64,000 nt of DNA from Desulfurispora thermophila DSM 16022. Its GTDB lineage: Bacteria; Bacillota; Desulfotomaculia; Desulfotomaculales; Desulfurisporaceae. Under the pieces are notes generated by a model. It was not told the DNA's origin. It ran no database searches and saw only the letters and a program-made list of their open reading frames with translations. The stretch spans positions 48,324 to 112,323 of the forward strand of contig NZ_AQWN01000012.1 in assembly GCF_000376385.1 (NCBI RefSeq). Direction: 5' to 3'. Made by a program: the position numbers and the translations under genes. Positions 37,144-46,470 of the stretch are shown here, piece by piece; position 1 is the first letter of the stretch; every line of letters begins with the position of its first letter.

Positions 37144-37590
37144 TTACGGGCCCGTGACCACAATGTGCAGGTCGGCCTGCACTTCGGGGTAGAGCTTGAC
37201 GGTGACGGTGTATTCGCCCGTGCTTTTTACCGGCTCTTTAAGCACGATTTTCTTTTTGTCTATGGCTATGCCCTGTTGTTTTTCCAGGGCTTCGGCGATG
37301 TCTTTGTTGCTGATGGCGCCGAACAGCTTGCCCCCTTCGCCCACCCGGGCGTTTATGGTCAGGCGGAGGGTTTTCAGGCGGGCGGCCAGCTCCCGGGCGG
37401 CGGCCAGTTCTCTCTCCTGGCGGTGTTTTTGGGCCGCCTGCTGCTGGGCGTGTTCTTTCAGCCGCCCCGGGGTGGCTTCCACGGCCAGCTGGCGGGGCAG
37501 CAGGTAGTTGCGGGCGTAGCCGTCGGACACTTCCACCACGGCGCCTTTTTTGCCGTGCCCTTTGACGTCCTGGAGCAAGATTACTTTCAT
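37144..37590 (-). CDS. rplI: Ribosomal protein bL9
   Basis: At 148 residues the N-domain [33 protein letters not shown] carries the L9 signature, followed by the long connecting helix and the C-domain. It binds 23S rRNA. It belongs to the rpsF-ssb-rpsR...rplI-lonC-dnaB series. Confidence 0.98.
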   Translation of the reverse strand: MKVILLQDVKGHGKKGAVVEVSDGYARNYLLPRQLAVEATPGRLKEHAQQQAAQKHRQERELAAARELAARLKTLRLTINARVGEGGKLFGAISNKDIAEALEKQQGIAIDKKKIVLKEPVKSTGEYTVTVKLYPEVQADLHIVVTGP

Positions 37591-37646
37591 CTACAATCAC
37601 CTCGCTAATCGGTTCTTTCTTAATCTCACTTCCTACTTCTCACATC

Positions 37647-38609
37647 TCACTTCTCATTCAAGCGGCGCAGGTTGAAGAGCGGGTCTAAAATGCCCAGTGT
37701 GACCAGCGCCGCCAGAAACACCGGCCAGTAAAAGAGCGCGGTGATCACCAGCAACGCTTTAACCCAGCGCGGCCAGGGCCGGCGGCCCAGGTGGAAGGAC
37801 ACCACGGACAGCCCGATGACCAGATACAAAAAGCCCGCCACATACAGGATGTTTTGTCCCGCTGCGGTCAGCCAGGGCAGCCCGGCGTAGTCGCCCAGCA
37901 ATACTGCGCCCAGGCCAAAGATGGCCACCCAGATTACATACCAGGGCCAGCGCCACTGGCGCAATGGTGGTGGGGGGGCAATTTGGTGGTGCCCCAGGCG
38001 CCTTAAAACCGCGCCGGCCAGTACATAGGTGAAATAAACCAGCACCACCGACCAGATCATCAGGTTGGCCGGCAGTAGCAGCACGGCCAGGCGCATAGCT
38101 TGCTCCAGCACCTGCTGCAGTTCTCCCAGCGCCTCGCCGCTTATAAGGCCGCTGGTGCGGTAAAACTCCAGCGCCCGGTGCATGGTACGGCTCATTTCCT
38201 CCCCGGTGGCCAGCGGGCTCAGGCCGGTAAGCAGAAAAGTCAGACCCAGGGTGAGCAGGGTGAGCAGGACCGAGGCCAGGCTGAGCACTGCCATGGCCGG
38301 ACCGAAATTCACCCGGTTTTTCAACAATAGACCCAGCAAAAGGCCAATGGGTCCGGTCTGGATAATTAGGAATAGAACCGCCAGCGGGTGACCCAGAAAG
38401 GCCAAAAGCACCGCTCCGGCGATAAAGGTGGCCGTAAGACCGGTGAAAAAATTGTGCCGCATTACCAGGAGGGCCAGGGGCAAAGGCATGGCCACCAGGC
38501 TGATCAGGTAAAAGAAGGGCACATACATGCCCAAAAGTCCCAGGGTGGCGGTGAGGGCCGCTCCCAGGGCTCCCTCGGTAATGGCGCGACTGGTAAAGGA
38601 AAGACGCAA
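37647..38609 (-). CDS. DUF2232 (YybS-like) membrane protein
   Basis: This 320-residue protein with about eight membrane helices starts RLSFTSRAITEGALGAALTATLGLLGMYVPFFYLI, typical of DUF2232/YybS. In Bacillus and Clostridia yybS lies with rplI, as here. Role unknown; the fold recalls ECF-type S components. It overlaps nothing and sits 4 bases after the MazG-like gene. Confidence 0.88.
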   Translation of the reverse strand: MRLSFTSRAITEGALGAALTATLGLLGMYVPFFYLISLVAMPLPLALLVMRHNFFTGLTATFIAGAVLLAFLGHPLAVLFLIIQTGPIGLLLGLLLKNRVNFGPAMAVLSLASVLLTLLTLGLTFLLTGLSPLATGEEMSRTMHRALEFYRTSGLISGEALGELQQVLEQAMRLAVLLLPANLMIWSVVLVYFTYVLAGAVLRRLGHHQIAPPPPLRQWRWPWYVIWVAIFGLGAVLLGDYAGLPWLTAAGQNILYVAGFLYLVIGLSVVSFHLGRRPWPRWVKALLVITALFYWPVFLAALVTLGILDPLFNLRRLNEK

Positions 38610-38613
38610 AAGA

Positions 38614-38943
38614 TCACCTCTTCGGGGTGTATTGGCGCGTGTCTAGATACTCCTGCAGAGCAGAGAGGTCCTGGTACCATTCTTCCCCTGCCGGTCCGTT
38701 TTCCACCCCTGAGCGCAGTCTGGCCGTAAGGTGCAGGTCCAGGCGGGAAAAGCTGAACCCCAACCGCCGGCCCAGCACATAACAGGTGATGATCAGGCTG
38801 GCCAGGGCGTCCAGGATCAGTTCTTCACTGGCTCTGGCCATACCCCGGAAAAGAGCGGTGACCGAGGAAAGCAAGTCCACTTTCAGCCACTCGATCATTT
38901 TCATGTTGTGGGCGATGCCTACTTCCTTACCGGCAAAGGGCAT
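38614..38943 (-). CDS. MazG-like nucleotide pyrophosphohydrolase-related protein
   Basis: The start is ATG 38943 (MPFAGKEVGIAHNMKMIEWLK) with GGAGGAGG upstream. The 109-residue helical protein (LSSVTALFRGMARASEELILDALASLIITCYVLGRRLG) belongs to the MazG-like group found between rpsR and yybS in Clostridia. The classical MazG ExxE...ExxD acid pattern is only partly recognisable, so catalytic activity is uncertain. Confidence 0.75.
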   Translation of the reverse strand: MPFAGKEVGIAHNMKMIEWLKVDLLSSVTALFRGMARASEELILDALASLIITCYVLGRRLGFSFSRLDLHLTARLRSGVENGPAGEEWYQDLSALQEYLDTRQYTPKR

Positions 38944-39036
38944 GGCTTTCTCCTCCTCCCTGCTGGGCCGGATGTAACAAAAAAACTTTCGGCGTACTTC
39001 CGGCAAAGTCCTGCTTGTATTTGCTGGCTGTAACAC

Positions 39037-39061
39037 AAAAGGGGGGCAATCCCCCCTTTTT
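39037..39061 (-). terminator. Terminator after rpsR
   Basis: AAAAGGGGGG (39037-39046) and CCCCCCTTTT (39051-39060) form a perfect stem around CAAT. On the minus strand a short T-run follows, 12 bases after the rpsR stop. Confidence 0.8.
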
Positions 39062-39072
39062 CTGGCAAAGCG

Positions 39073-39303
39073 TTATTCAGCTGTAAAGGGCAACAGGGCA
39101 ATGTTGCGCGCCCTCTTGATAGCCACCGTCAGCATGCGCTGGTGGTGGGCACAGTTGCCGGAAATCCGCCGGGGCAGGATTTTGCCCCGTTCGGTGATGA
39201 ATTTTTTCAAGCGCGGCACGTCTTTGAAGTCAATGCGGTCAATTTTGTCCACGCAAAAACTGCAAACCCGCTTTTTGCCGCGACGTCCTCTTTCCCGACG
39301 CAT
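39073..39303 (-). CDS. rpsR: Ribosomal protein bS18
   Basis: The 76-residue protein with [58 protein letters not shown] is a typical bS18 with extra Cys residues in a possible zinc pair (the zinc-binding form). It is last in the rpsF-ssb-rpsR operon. Confidence 0.98.
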   Translation of the reverse strand: MRRERGRRGKKRVCSFCVDKIDRIDFKDVPRLKKFITERGKILPRRISGNCAHHQRMLTVAIKRARNIALLPFTAE

Positions 39304-39330
39304 GGCTGAAAAGCTCCTTTCTATAAGCCG

Positions 39331-39903
39331 TTAAAAGGGCAGGTCGTCGTCGTTGTAGCTGACTTCGGTACTGAAATGTTCCAGATCATCGGCGGGACTT
39401 TTGGCCGGGCCTCCCCAGGCGGGCTGGGGCGGGACACCCGGTGCGGTGCTCCCAGGTTGCGCGGGCCAGTTACCGGCGGGTGGGCCACCGGGCATGGTGC
39501 CCCAGGCCGGTGCGCCCGGGCCTCCATAACCGGCACCCGGCATGGTTGCTTCCGGGGCAGCCGGTGCGGAACCGCCGGCTGTCGGAGCACGGTCGATGAA
39601 GCGCACATCCGAGGCGATTACTTCCGCCGCCCGGCGGCGGATGCCCTGTTTATCATCATAAGACCTGATTTGCAGGCGTCCTTCCACCAGTGTCAACCGG
39701 CCTTTTTTCAGGTAATTTTGACAGAGTTCGGCCAATTTGTGCCAGGCGATGATGTCAATAAAATCGGTCTCCCGCTCGCCCTGCCTGTTGTTGAACGGTC
39801 TGTCAACGGCCAGACGAAACTGGCAGACGGCCATGCCGTTCGGCGTGTAGCGCATTTCCGGGTCGGCGACCAGCCTGCCGGCCAAAATAACTTTATTGTA
39901 CAT
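39331..39903 (-). CDS. ssb: Single-stranded DNA-binding protein
   Basis: The start is ATG 39903 (MYNKVILAGRLVADPEMRYT). The 190-residue protein has an OB fold (1-110), a long Gly/Pro/Ala-rich linker and the acidic tail ending DDDLPF that recruits repair and replication partners. Position between rpsF and rpsR is the classic arrangement. The linker is longer than in E. coli SSB. Confidence 0.97.
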   Translation of the reverse strand: MYNKVILAGRLVADPEMRYTPNGMAVCQFRLAVDRPFNNRQGERETDFIDIIAWHKLAELCQNYLKKGRLTLVEGRLQIRSYDDKQGIRRRAAEVIASDVRFIDRAPTAGGSAPAAPEATMPGAGYGGPGAPAWGTMPGGPPAGNWPAQPGSTAPGVPPQPAWGGPAKSPADDLEHFSTEVSYNDDDLPF

Positions 39904-39934
39904 TTTTATGCAACCCCGCCCTGGTTTCAGGTTC

Positions 39935-40222
39935 TTAGTCGTCCTCGCGCACAATGATGTGGCGTACAACTTCGTCGGTAATTTTCATCACCCGGTCCAG
40001 CTCTTTGGCCAGCTGCGGGCCGGCGCTGAACTTGATCACATAGTACAGCCCTTCGCGCAGGTGCTTGATTTCGTAGGCCAGGCGGCGCTTGCCCCACTTG
40101 TCCACCTGGGTCACTTCCCCGCCGTTGGCAGCGATCAGGGCTTTGAATTTCTCCACCACTTCGCCGGCTTTTTCCTCGTCCAGTTCCGGGTGCAGAATAA
40201 AGACCACTTCGTACTTGCGCAT
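39935..40222 (-). CDS. rpsF: Ribosomal protein bS6
   Basis: The start is ATG 40222 ([18 protein letters not shown]) behind AAAGGG and GGAGGGGGTG. It is 95 residues with [23 protein letters not shown], the bS6 core. First gene of the rpsF-ssb-rpsR operon. It pairs with bS18 on the 30S platform. Confidence 0.98.
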   Translation of the reverse strand: MRKYEVVFILHPELDEEKAGEVVEKFKALIAANGGEVTQVDKWGKRRLAYEIKHLREGLYYVIKFSAGPQLAKELDRVMKITDEVVRHIIVREDD

Positions 40223-40396
40223 TTCCCTTTCACCCCCTCCCCGCGGACTAAACGGCCCTACTACACAGAGTAGAGCAGGGCGGATATAAATGTCGCCTTC
40301 TGCCCCGCTGGGGGCGCCGGGCGGGCACAATGTAACAGCAGCCCGGACGGCGACTTGAAAATTATAACATAAAACTGTCCGGAGGCGCAAGAATAA
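40223..40396 (-). promoter_or_regulatory. rpsF promoter and structured leader
   Basis: On the minus strand TTGCGC (40390-40385) and TATAAT (40366-40361) are 18 bp apart, giving a leader of about 130 nt. The leader holds GC-rich inverted segments, including GCCCGCCCGGCGCCCCCAGCGGGGC. In many bacteria the rpsF leader binds the S6:S18 pair for feedback control; the conserved motif was not verified here. Confidence 0.5.
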
Positions 40397-40594
40397 TTAA
40401 ATCTCCTCCCGCCGTATCAGGCAGCGGACGCTTTTTTCAAATTTGGTCCGGGGCAGCAGCAGCACCCGGCCGCAGGTGAGGCATTTGATGCGAAAATCGA
40501 TGCCCGTGCGCAGCACTTCCCACTCACTGCCGCCGCAGGGGTGGACCTTGCGCATGCGCACCACATCGCCCACCTGGTAGCTGGGGCGTTCCAT
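40397..40594 (-). CDS. DUF951 family protein
   Basis: The 65-residue protein ([27 protein letters not shown], then [27 protein letters not shown]) is DUF951, with HPCG and CxxC that suggest a small zinc ribbon/beta-barrel. The start is ATG 40594, with AAGGA ten bases before it; ATG 40600 is an alternative. The gene is conserved near rpsF in Firmicutes, often beside mscS or engD. Function unknown; nucleic-acid binding is plausible. Confidence 0.88.
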   Translation of the reverse strand: MERPSYQVGDVVRMRKVHPCGGSEWEVLRTGIDFRIKCLTCGRVLLLPRTKFEKSVRCLIRREEI

Positions 40595-40620
40595 AGGCAT
40601 CCCGTCCTTATATCTGCTTA

Positions 40621-42030
40621 CTAAATTTCCTCCGCCCAGAAGGCGCGGTAGGCTTTGTAGGCCATGTAGATGTCCAGCTTGCTGGCCACCTCGAAGGGGG
40701 AGTGCATGCTTAAAAGCGGCACCCCGCAGTCCACCACTTCCAGGTCGTAGTAGGCCAGCAGGTAGGCAATGGTACCGCCCCCGCCCTGGTCCACCTTGCC
40801 CAGTTCGCCGGTCTGCCAGTAGATGCCGTGCCGGTTGAACAGCCGGCGCAGGGCGGCCAGGTAGCCGGCGCTGGCATCGCTGGTGCCGCTTTTGCCGCGC
40901 ACGCCGGTGTATTTGGTCAGCACCACGCCGCCGCCCAGCCGGGCGGCGTTCAGCTTGTCCAGCACCTGCTCGTAGTTGGGGTCCAGAGCCGCGTTCACAT
41001 CGGCGCTCAAAGCGCAGCTGGCGGAGAGGCACTGCCGCACTGCCCCCAGGTCGGGCCGGGTGTCGCTGGCCGCCAGCAGGCGCAGGACGAAATTTTCCAG
41101 CAGAACCGAAAACATGCCCGTGTTGCCCTCGCTGCCGGTTTCTTCTTTATCGGCCAGCACCAGCACGGCGGTGCGGGGCGGGGTTTCCTGTTCCAGCAGA
41201 GCCCGTGTCGCGGTGTAGGCGCACACCCGGTCGTCCTGCCCGTAGCCGCCCACCAGGCCGCGGTCCAAACCCACGTCGCGGGCCGGCCAGGCCGGTACCA
41301 GACAGAGTTCGGCGCTGATCAGATCTTCCTCGGAGAGGTCATATTTCTCCCGCAGCACTTCTTTGACGTATTCTTTAAAACGTTTTTTCACTTCCATGTT
41401 TTCCGAAGGCAGGCTGCCCAGCAGGGCGTTTAAATCCTCCCCGCCAATGCCCTCGGCCATTTTCTTTTCCATCTGATCCTTGGCCAGGTGGGGCAGTAGA
41501 TCGCTGATGGTGAAGACCGGTTCGCCCGGCTGCTCGCCAATGGAGAGCTCCAGCACACTGCCGTCTTCCTTCACTACCGTGCCGTGCAGGGCCAGGGGGA
41601 TGGCCACCCACTGGTATTTCTTGATTCCGCCGTAGTAGTGGGTTTTGGCCAGGGCCAGCATATGGTCTTCATACAGGGGCTGGGGCTTTAAGTCCAGGCG
41701 CGGCGCGTCAATGTGGGCGCCAATCAGCTGCAGCCCGGCCGCCGGAGGCTGCTGGCCGATCACGGCCAGGAAAAGGGCCTTCTGGCGGTGGATGTGGTAC
41801 ACCCGGTCACCCGGTTTAAGCTCCCCTTTTTCCGCCAGGTCCACAAACCCGGCTCGCTCGGCCAGGCTAACCAGATACTGGACGCACTGCCGTTCGGTTT
41901 TGGTGGTGGATAAAAAGGCGCGGTAGTCTTCCCCCAGGGCGAAGATGTGGCGCTTTTCTTCCGGGGTTATTTTGTCCCAGATGGTTTCGGTGCACCGGTT
42001 CTGGTCGTTTTCCAGAAAAATGTTGGGCAC
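40621..42030 (-). CDS. M18 family aminopeptidase
   Basis: The 469-residue metallopeptidase has [22 protein letters not shown] (zinc His/Asp), [33 protein letters not shown] (bridging Glu) and the late [24 protein letters not shown] (zinc His). This is the dodecameric M18 (aspartyl aminopeptidase) family, which trims N-terminal residues in the cytoplasm. It is 26 bases upstream of the DUF951 gene, in the same direction. Confidence 0.94.
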   Translation of the reverse strand: MPNIFLENDQNRCTETIWDKITPEEKRHIFALGEDYRAFLSTTKTERQCVQYLVSLAERAGFVDLAEKGELKPGDRVYHIHRQKALFLAVIGQQPPAAGLQLIGAHIDAPRLDLKPQPLYEDHMLALAKTHYYGGIKKYQWVAIPLALHGTVVKEDGSVLELSIGEQPGEPVFTISDLLPHLAKDQMEKKMAEGIGGEDLNALLGSLPSENMEVKKRFKEYVKEVLREKYDLSEEDLISAELCLVPAWPARDVGLDRGLVGGYGQDDRVCAYTATRALLEQETPPRTAVLVLADKEETGSEGNTGMFSVLLENFVLRLLAASDTRPDLGAVRQCLSASCALSADVNAALDPNYEQVLDKLNAARLGGGVVLTKYTGVRGKSGTSDASAGYLAALRRLFNRHGIYWQTGELGKVDQGGGGTIAYLLAYYDLEVVDCGVPLLSMHSPFEVASKLDIYMAYKAYRAFWAEEI

Positions 42031-42086
42031 TGGTGGTCATCTCCGTTCTCTGATTTGAAAATGATGTGTCCCGGGGTGGGTTATGT

Positions 42087-42779
42087 TCACAGCAACCGGC
42101 TCAGAAACTGCACCAGCAGCGAATGCTGCAGGGCGGCGCTCAGCCAGTCGACACGGCTGCTGGAGCCACCCAGAAAAGCCAGGGCCGGCTGGGTGCGCAA
42201 CAGGACGGCCAGCAGCAGCAAATTGAGCAAAAGGCCCGTTCCCAGTCCCAGCAGCAGGCCCCCGGCCCGGTTGACCGGGCCCAGCATGGCCAGTCCCAGC
42301 AGGCGCGTGATTGCCCCGCCCGCCAGGCGTACCAGGGAGGCTACGCCCCAGAAGATGAGCAAAAAGCAGAGCAATTCCAGCAGGCCCACGGACAGGGCTC
42401 GTTTCACCTGGGCCAGCTGCTGGGCGGCTCCCGGCCAGCTGGAGAAGGCCGGCAGCAGCAGGTCCCACAACCCGCTGGCAGGTACCCCGGGCTGGCTGCC
42501 GGGCGGCAGCGCTTGTGCACCGGGTAGTCCCGGCAGGGCAGGTTTCCCCACCAGTCCGCCCGGCAGGGATGTTTGCCGGCTCCACAGTCCGTCCAGCAGC
42601 ACGGCCAGGTGCCAGCGCTGGTCCAGGTATAGCGCGGCCTGGTGGTAATACTGGCGGGCCAGCAGCAGGCCCAGGCCCACGGCGGCAATGCGGGTCACCG
42701 CCCCTACCAGGCCGGTCTGCCAGCCGCGCCAGGCCAGCCAGAGCATGATAGCCAGCAGGAGCCAGTCCAACCAGTTCAC
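42087..42779 (-). CDS. CvpA family membrane protein
   Basis: The 230-residue protein starts MNWLDWLLLAIMLWLAWRGWQTGLVGAVTRIAAVGLGLLLARQYY, typical of CvpA. A Gly/Pro-rich insert (about 70-105) separates the first helices from three further helices. Family members are linked with envelope or biofilm functions. A larger frame in another register over the same DNA is its shadow. Confidence 0.82.
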   Translation of the reverse strand: MNWLDWLLLAIMLWLAWRGWQTGLVGAVTRIAAVGLGLLLARQYYHQAALYLDQRWHLAVLLDGLWSRQTSLPGGLVGKPALPGLPGAQALPPGSQPGVPASGLWDLLLPAFSSWPGAAQQLAQVKRALSVGLLELLCFLLIFWGVASLVRLAGGAITRLLGLAMLGPVNRAGGLLLGLGTGLLLNLLLLAVLLRTQPALAFLGGSSSRVDWLSAALQHSLLVQFLSRLL

Positions 42780-42819
42780 GGGCCATTCCCCCTATCTTCT
42801 ATTTCTCACTTCCCACATC

Positions 42820-43866
42820 TCACTTCTCACCTCTCAACCGCAACGGCAACAAAAACAGCCCGGCCAGCAGGAACAGTCCCAGGTAGCCAAAGAGCGGGTA
42901 CAGGTACTTGACCAGCTGGGCAAAGGGCAGTCCGGCCAGGGGCAGGGCGGCCAACAGCAGGAGCAGCCCGGCCAGACGGTAGCGGGCCGTGCCCGGGGCG
43001 CCCAGACGGGCGGCAAAGCCGTGCGCGTCGGCGATGGCGGTGGTGAAGATGGCCAGCCAGATCAAAACACCCAGCACATTGGTCCACAGGCGCCCGGTCT
43101 GGCCGGCAATGTATAAAAGCGGGATTTGATAAGCGGCTATATCTGGATAATACAACAAGCCGGTTATTGTCACAAGCAAAATTATCAAACCCAGCACCAG
43201 CCCGCCGCAAATGCCGCCCAGGACGGCGGAAAGGCGTTCCACCTCCCGGCCCATTGATGTAAGCACGCTCACCGGTACCACCAGGTTGTACGAAACATAC
43301 AGGATGGCGGCAAAAAGCCAGTTGCCGCTGTAGCTGAGCCCGGGAGGACTGACCGCCGGAGTGATGTTTTCCCTTTGCAGGTAGATGGCGGTCAGACAAA
43401 CCATGATTATTATGCCCGCCTTTACCGGCACCAGCAGCATATTGGTTTCGGCCACCCCTCTGGTTCCCCGCCAGAGTACCGCGGCCGCCAGCAAAGCGGT
43501 TGTTATGGAGCCGGTCCGCCCGGAGAGACCCAGGTATTCGCTGGCCACCGCTCCGGCGCCCGAGAGCATGACCAGAAGACCGCCGGCCAGCATGAGCAGG
43601 CTGAGCAGGTCAAAAATGCGGCTGACTCTGGGGCCCAAAGTCAGCACCAGAATTTGCCGGTAATTGTGCATCTGGTAGCGTACGGCCAGATGCATGATTA
43701 AAGCGCCGAAATAAGCGAACAAGGTGGTAGCCAGGATTACCCCCAGTACGCCCCGGCGGCCGTGTATAATAAAAAATTGCAGGATTTCCTGCCCGGAAGC
43801 AAAGCCGGCTCCGATGATGCTGCCGGCATAGATGGCCAGTACCTGGAAGATGGTTTTAAAGTTCAT
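42820..43866 (-). CDS. YkvI-like membrane transporter
   Basis: This 348-residue protein has about ten membrane helices and begins VLAIYAGSIIGAGFASGQEILQFFIIHG, the signature of the YkvI family, remote relatives of the LeuT/NSS fold. Substrate unknown. It is transcribed with the CvpA gene 40 bases downstream. Confidence 0.88.
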   Translation of the reverse strand: MNFKTIFQVLAIYAGSIIGAGFASGQEILQFFIIHGRRGVLGVILATTLFAYFGALIMHLAVRYQMHNYRQILVLTLGPRVSRIFDLLSLLMLAGGLLVMLSGAGAVASEYLGLSGRTGSITTALLAAAVLWRGTRGVAETNMLLVPVKAGIIIMVCLTAIYLQRENITPAVSPPGLSYSGNWLFAAILYVSYNLVVPVSVLTSMGREVERLSAVLGGICGGLVLGLIILLVTITGLLYYPDIAAYQIPLLYIAGQTGRLWTNVLGVLIWLAIFTTAIADAHGFAARLGAPGTARYRLAGLLLLLAALPLAGLPFAQLVKYLYPLFGYLGLFLLAGLFLLPLRLRGEK

Positions 43867-44012
43867 TCCCGTACCCCCCTGCCTAAAGCTTTATGTGGCC
43901 GGGGTGGGGAATATTTCTCGCCTTTTCTGGCAAGTTATTCTAATAAGATGAGAATAGAGCAACCGGTCGACGGGCTATAATATCTAACAGGTGTTTGTTG
44001 GGGGTGGAAAAA

Positions 44013-44678
44013 ATGGCATTATTGAAGAATCCTGCTGTGGAGATAAATGGCGGGGAAAAGACCCGCGTGCACATGGATGACCCGCTGGCCGTGTCCAAAA
44101 TCGCCCAGGACCTGGTGGGGCGTTTGCATAAACTGGGGATTAATCAGAACAGCCAGGTGGTGATATTGTGCATCGGTACCGACCGCTCCACCGGCGATGC
44201 CCTGGGGCCGCTGGTGGGCGACCGGCTGGCCGGGCAGGCACCGGCCGGAGTGGCAGTCTACGGCACGCTGGAAAACCCGGTGCATGCCACCAATCTGGCC
44301 CAGGTACTGGAAGAGGTGCGGCAGACTTATCATCGCCCGCTGGTGATTGCCGTGGATGCCTGCCTGGGGCGGCTGGAGAATGTGGGCTGCGTGAGCATTG
44401 GGGACGGGCCGCTGAATCCCGGTGCCGGTGTGAACAAAAATTTGCCTCCGGTGGGCGATCTGCACATTACCGGTATTGTGAACATCGGCGGGTTTATGGA
44501 ATATGTAGTGCTGCAGAACACCCGCCTGCATGTGGTGGTGCGCATGGCCGGGCTGATTGCGGCGGCCATTTTGCACGCATTGTCCCAGTTGCTGGAGTGG
44601 GAGCAATACGGCGCGGTGGTACCGGCCGGTTCATCTTTAGCTTTAAGTCAGGCTGCCTCCGGACTGGCCCACTCCTGA
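44013..44678 (+). CDS. yyaC: Spore protease YyaC
   Basis: The start is ATG 44013, with GGGGGTGG upstream; the TTG at 43995 includes that site. The 221-residue protein has LCIGTDRSTGDALGPLVG and AVDACLGRLENVGCVSIGDGPLNPGAGVNKNLPPVGDLHITGIVNIGGFMEY, the DUF1256/YyaC core related to germination protease GPR. It is a sporulation gene and supports a spore-forming host. Confidence 0.94.
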   Translation: MALLKNPAVEINGGEKTRVHMDDPLAVSKIAQDLVGRLHKLGINQNSQVVILCIGTDRSTGDALGPLVGDRLAGQAPAGVAVYGTLENPVHATNLAQVLEEVRQTYHRPLVIAVDACLGRLENVGCVSIGDGPLNPGAGVNKNLPPVGDLHITGIVNIGGFMEYVVLQNTRLHVVVRMAGLIAAAILHALSQLLEWEQYGAVVPAGSSLALSQAASGLAHS

Positions 44679-44715
44679 AAAGTGTGGGGTACTTCCCTGC
44701 CGGGTTCCGGCCGGC

Positions 44716-45351
44716 TTAAGGCAGCTGTTTAAGACAACTCTTCACCTCTTCATCGTTCACCTGCCGGAATTCGCCGTAGAACTGGCCCACAGCGTAAAAT
44801 TCCTCGGGTGCGGTCAGGTAAACCAGTTCATCCACATGCTGCTGCATAATGGGTACCATTTCCGCCGGCAGTACGGGCACGGCCAGGAGCAGCCGGCGGG
44901 GCCGGAGTGCTTTGCGGATAAAAGAGCAGGCGGCCAGCACGGTGTAACCGGTAGCGATGCCGTCGTCCACCACAATGGCCTGGTGACCGCTGTAGTCCGG
45001 GTACTGGTCGCTGCCCCGGTACAGGCGCATGCGTCGCTTGATTTCCTGTACCTCCCGGTCGATTTTTTCATTGATATAGCACTTTTCAATGCTCGCCCGC
45101 TGGATCAGGCTGTGGTTGAGGTAGGTACTGCCATCCTGGGCTACCGCACCGATGGCTACTTCGGGGTGCAAAGGCGCACCAATTTTGCGCGGTATCACCA
45201 GGTCCAGCGGCAGGTCGTGCCGCCGGGCAATGACCTGGGCCACGATCACTCCTCCCCGCGGTACTGCCAGCAGTACGGCGGGTTTTTCTATTTTTTCCTG
45301 CAGCTTTTCCGCCAGCATGCTGCCGGCATGAGCGCGGTCGGCAAAAACCAC
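44716..45351 (-). CDS. Phosphoribosyltransferase family protein
   Basis: The start is set at GTG 45351 (MVFADRAHAGSMLAEKL) after GGAAGGAGTGATCAC; a longer frame to 45459 lacks a site. The 211-residue type-I PRTase has an N-terminal hood (LLAVPRGGVIVAQVIA) and the PRPP loop AIVVDDGIATGYT. Proteins of this kind often sit beside hydrolases or erythromycin-esterase genes. The base substrate is unknown. Confidence 0.9.
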   Translation of the reverse strand: MVFADRAHAGSMLAEKLQEKIEKPAVLLAVPRGGVIVAQVIARRHDLPLDLVIPRKIGAPLHPEVAIGAVAQDGSTYLNHSLIQRASIEKCYINEKIDREVQEIKRRMRLYRGSDQYPDYSGHQAIVVDDGIATGYTVLAACSFIRKALRPRRLLLAVPVLPAEMVPIMQQHVDELVYLTAPEEFYAVGQFYGEFRQVNDEEVKSCLKQLP

Positions 45352-45605
45352 CGTGATCACTCCTTCCAGGATTTCCCGCCGGCCCGGTGGGAGGGCGGTT
45401 GCAAACAAAGCTGCAAAACCCACATCCCAGAAAAATGGTTTGGTGAATTCCGGTAGCAACCCTGCCGGTCACCTCCCACTGGTTCCTTTGCTTTATTTAT
45501 ATTATACCAGTTCGGGCTATCGCCCTATTGTGGTGGGGAAAAATTTTTCCGGTAAATACTGGACTAATGGTGGCAGGTGGTTTCTAGCAGTGCAGGGGGG
45601 GTGTG

Positions 45606-45667
45606 TTGACAGAAAATTTAAAATAAAATATATTATAGTTAACATACCGACCAGTCGGTATGTTAAC
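45606..45667 (+). promoter_or_regulatory. TetR-operon promoter with 30-bp palindromic operator
   Basis: TTGACA (45606-45611) and TATATT (45629-45634) are 17 bp apart. Immediately downstream, GTTAACATACCGAC and GTCGGTATGTTAAC (45638-45667) form a perfect 30-bp palindrome over the expected transcription start. ACATACCGAC/GTCGGTATGT is a typical TetR-family operator, so the downstream TetR gene probably represses itself. Confidence 0.82.
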
Positions 45668-45688
45668 GGGATTTGGATATTGTTTTTA

Positions 45689-45808
45689 GGGGTGTGCTTG
45701 ATGCTCGTCCGAATTGGACCGGGCAGGCCGGAAGTCTTTCAGGCGAGCGTTGCACATGCTCGCCAATCGGTAGAGTTTCAGACGGGGTCGTTCAAGAAGA
45801 GCACACCC
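45689..45808 (+). promoter_or_regulatory. Structured leader of the TetR operon
   Basis: The ~120-nt leader is closed by GGGTGTGC (45690-45697) pairing with GCACACCC (45801-45808). Inside are a perfect 7-bp hairpin (GGCGAGC 45732-45738 with GCTCGCC 45748-45754), a GTCC/GGAC hairpin (45707-45719) and a GTCT/AGAC stem enclosing the 7-bp hairpin. This multi-branch shape is riboswitch-like; no known class was recognised. There is no terminator after it. Confidence 0.5.
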
Positions 45809-45869
45809 GCTAAGTTTATCTACTCTGTTGTATCGGCTAGTTAATTGGTTGAATAAAGAGGTGAACAGC

Positions 45870-46445
45870 ATGGATACCCGCAGCAAAATAATTCAGTCCG
45901 CCGTGGAGCTGTTCAGTCAAAAGGGCTACCATTGCACATCATTGCAGGAGATCTGCGAACACGCCGGGGTGAGCAAGGGGGCCCTGTTTCATTATTTTAA
46001 CAACAAGAGTGAGATCCTGTATGTGATTCACGACCAGTTTATCGAAGTGATCCTGGCCCAGGCCCAGCAGGTGCGGTTCCGGACGGATCTCACGGCTACC
46101 GAGAAACTGCGCCAGCTGGTGGTGGATCTGGTGCAATTGATTGCCGACTTTAAGATGCATGTAAAGGTGTTTTTCAAAGAGAGCAGGTATGTGGACAAAG
46201 ACAAGCTGGAGCTGATTGTGGAAAAGCGGGACAGGCTGGAGCGGATATACAGAGACGTGGTGGAGCAGGGAATGGCCAGCGGGGAGCTGCGGGATGACCT
46301 GGACCTGGACGTGGTGGTCAAGGGCATTTTCGGCATGTGTGACTGGACATACCAGTGGATGCGCCCGGACGGGCGGCTGGCGCCCCGGCAAATCGGCCTG
46401 ATCTTCTGGGAAATCCTGCTGGGGGGACTGCGGCAAGTGAGGTAA
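45870..46445 (+). CDS. TetR/AcrR-family regulator (FadR-like)
   Basis: The start is ATG 45870 (MDTRSKIIQSAVELFSQKGY) behind AGAGGTGA. The 191-residue protein has the N-terminal HTH (TSLQEICEHAGVSKGALFHYFNNKSEIL) and a helical ligand domain of the type seen in fatty-acyl-CoA-responsive TetR proteins. It is first in an operon with a sigma-54 activator and lies at the head of an acyl-CoA module, so an acyl-CoA ligand is likely. Confidence 0.9.
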   Translation: MDTRSKIIQSAVELFSQKGYHCTSLQEICEHAGVSKGALFHYFNNKSEILYVIHDQFIEVILAQAQQVRFRTDLTATEKLRQLVVDLVQLIADFKMHVKVFFKESRYVDKDKLELIVEKRDRLERIYRDVVEQGMASGELRDDLDLDVVVKGIFGMCDWTYQWMRPDGRLAPRQIGLIFWEILLGGLRQVR

Positions 46446-46470
46446 GAAAAAATTGCCGGAGGTGATTGTT

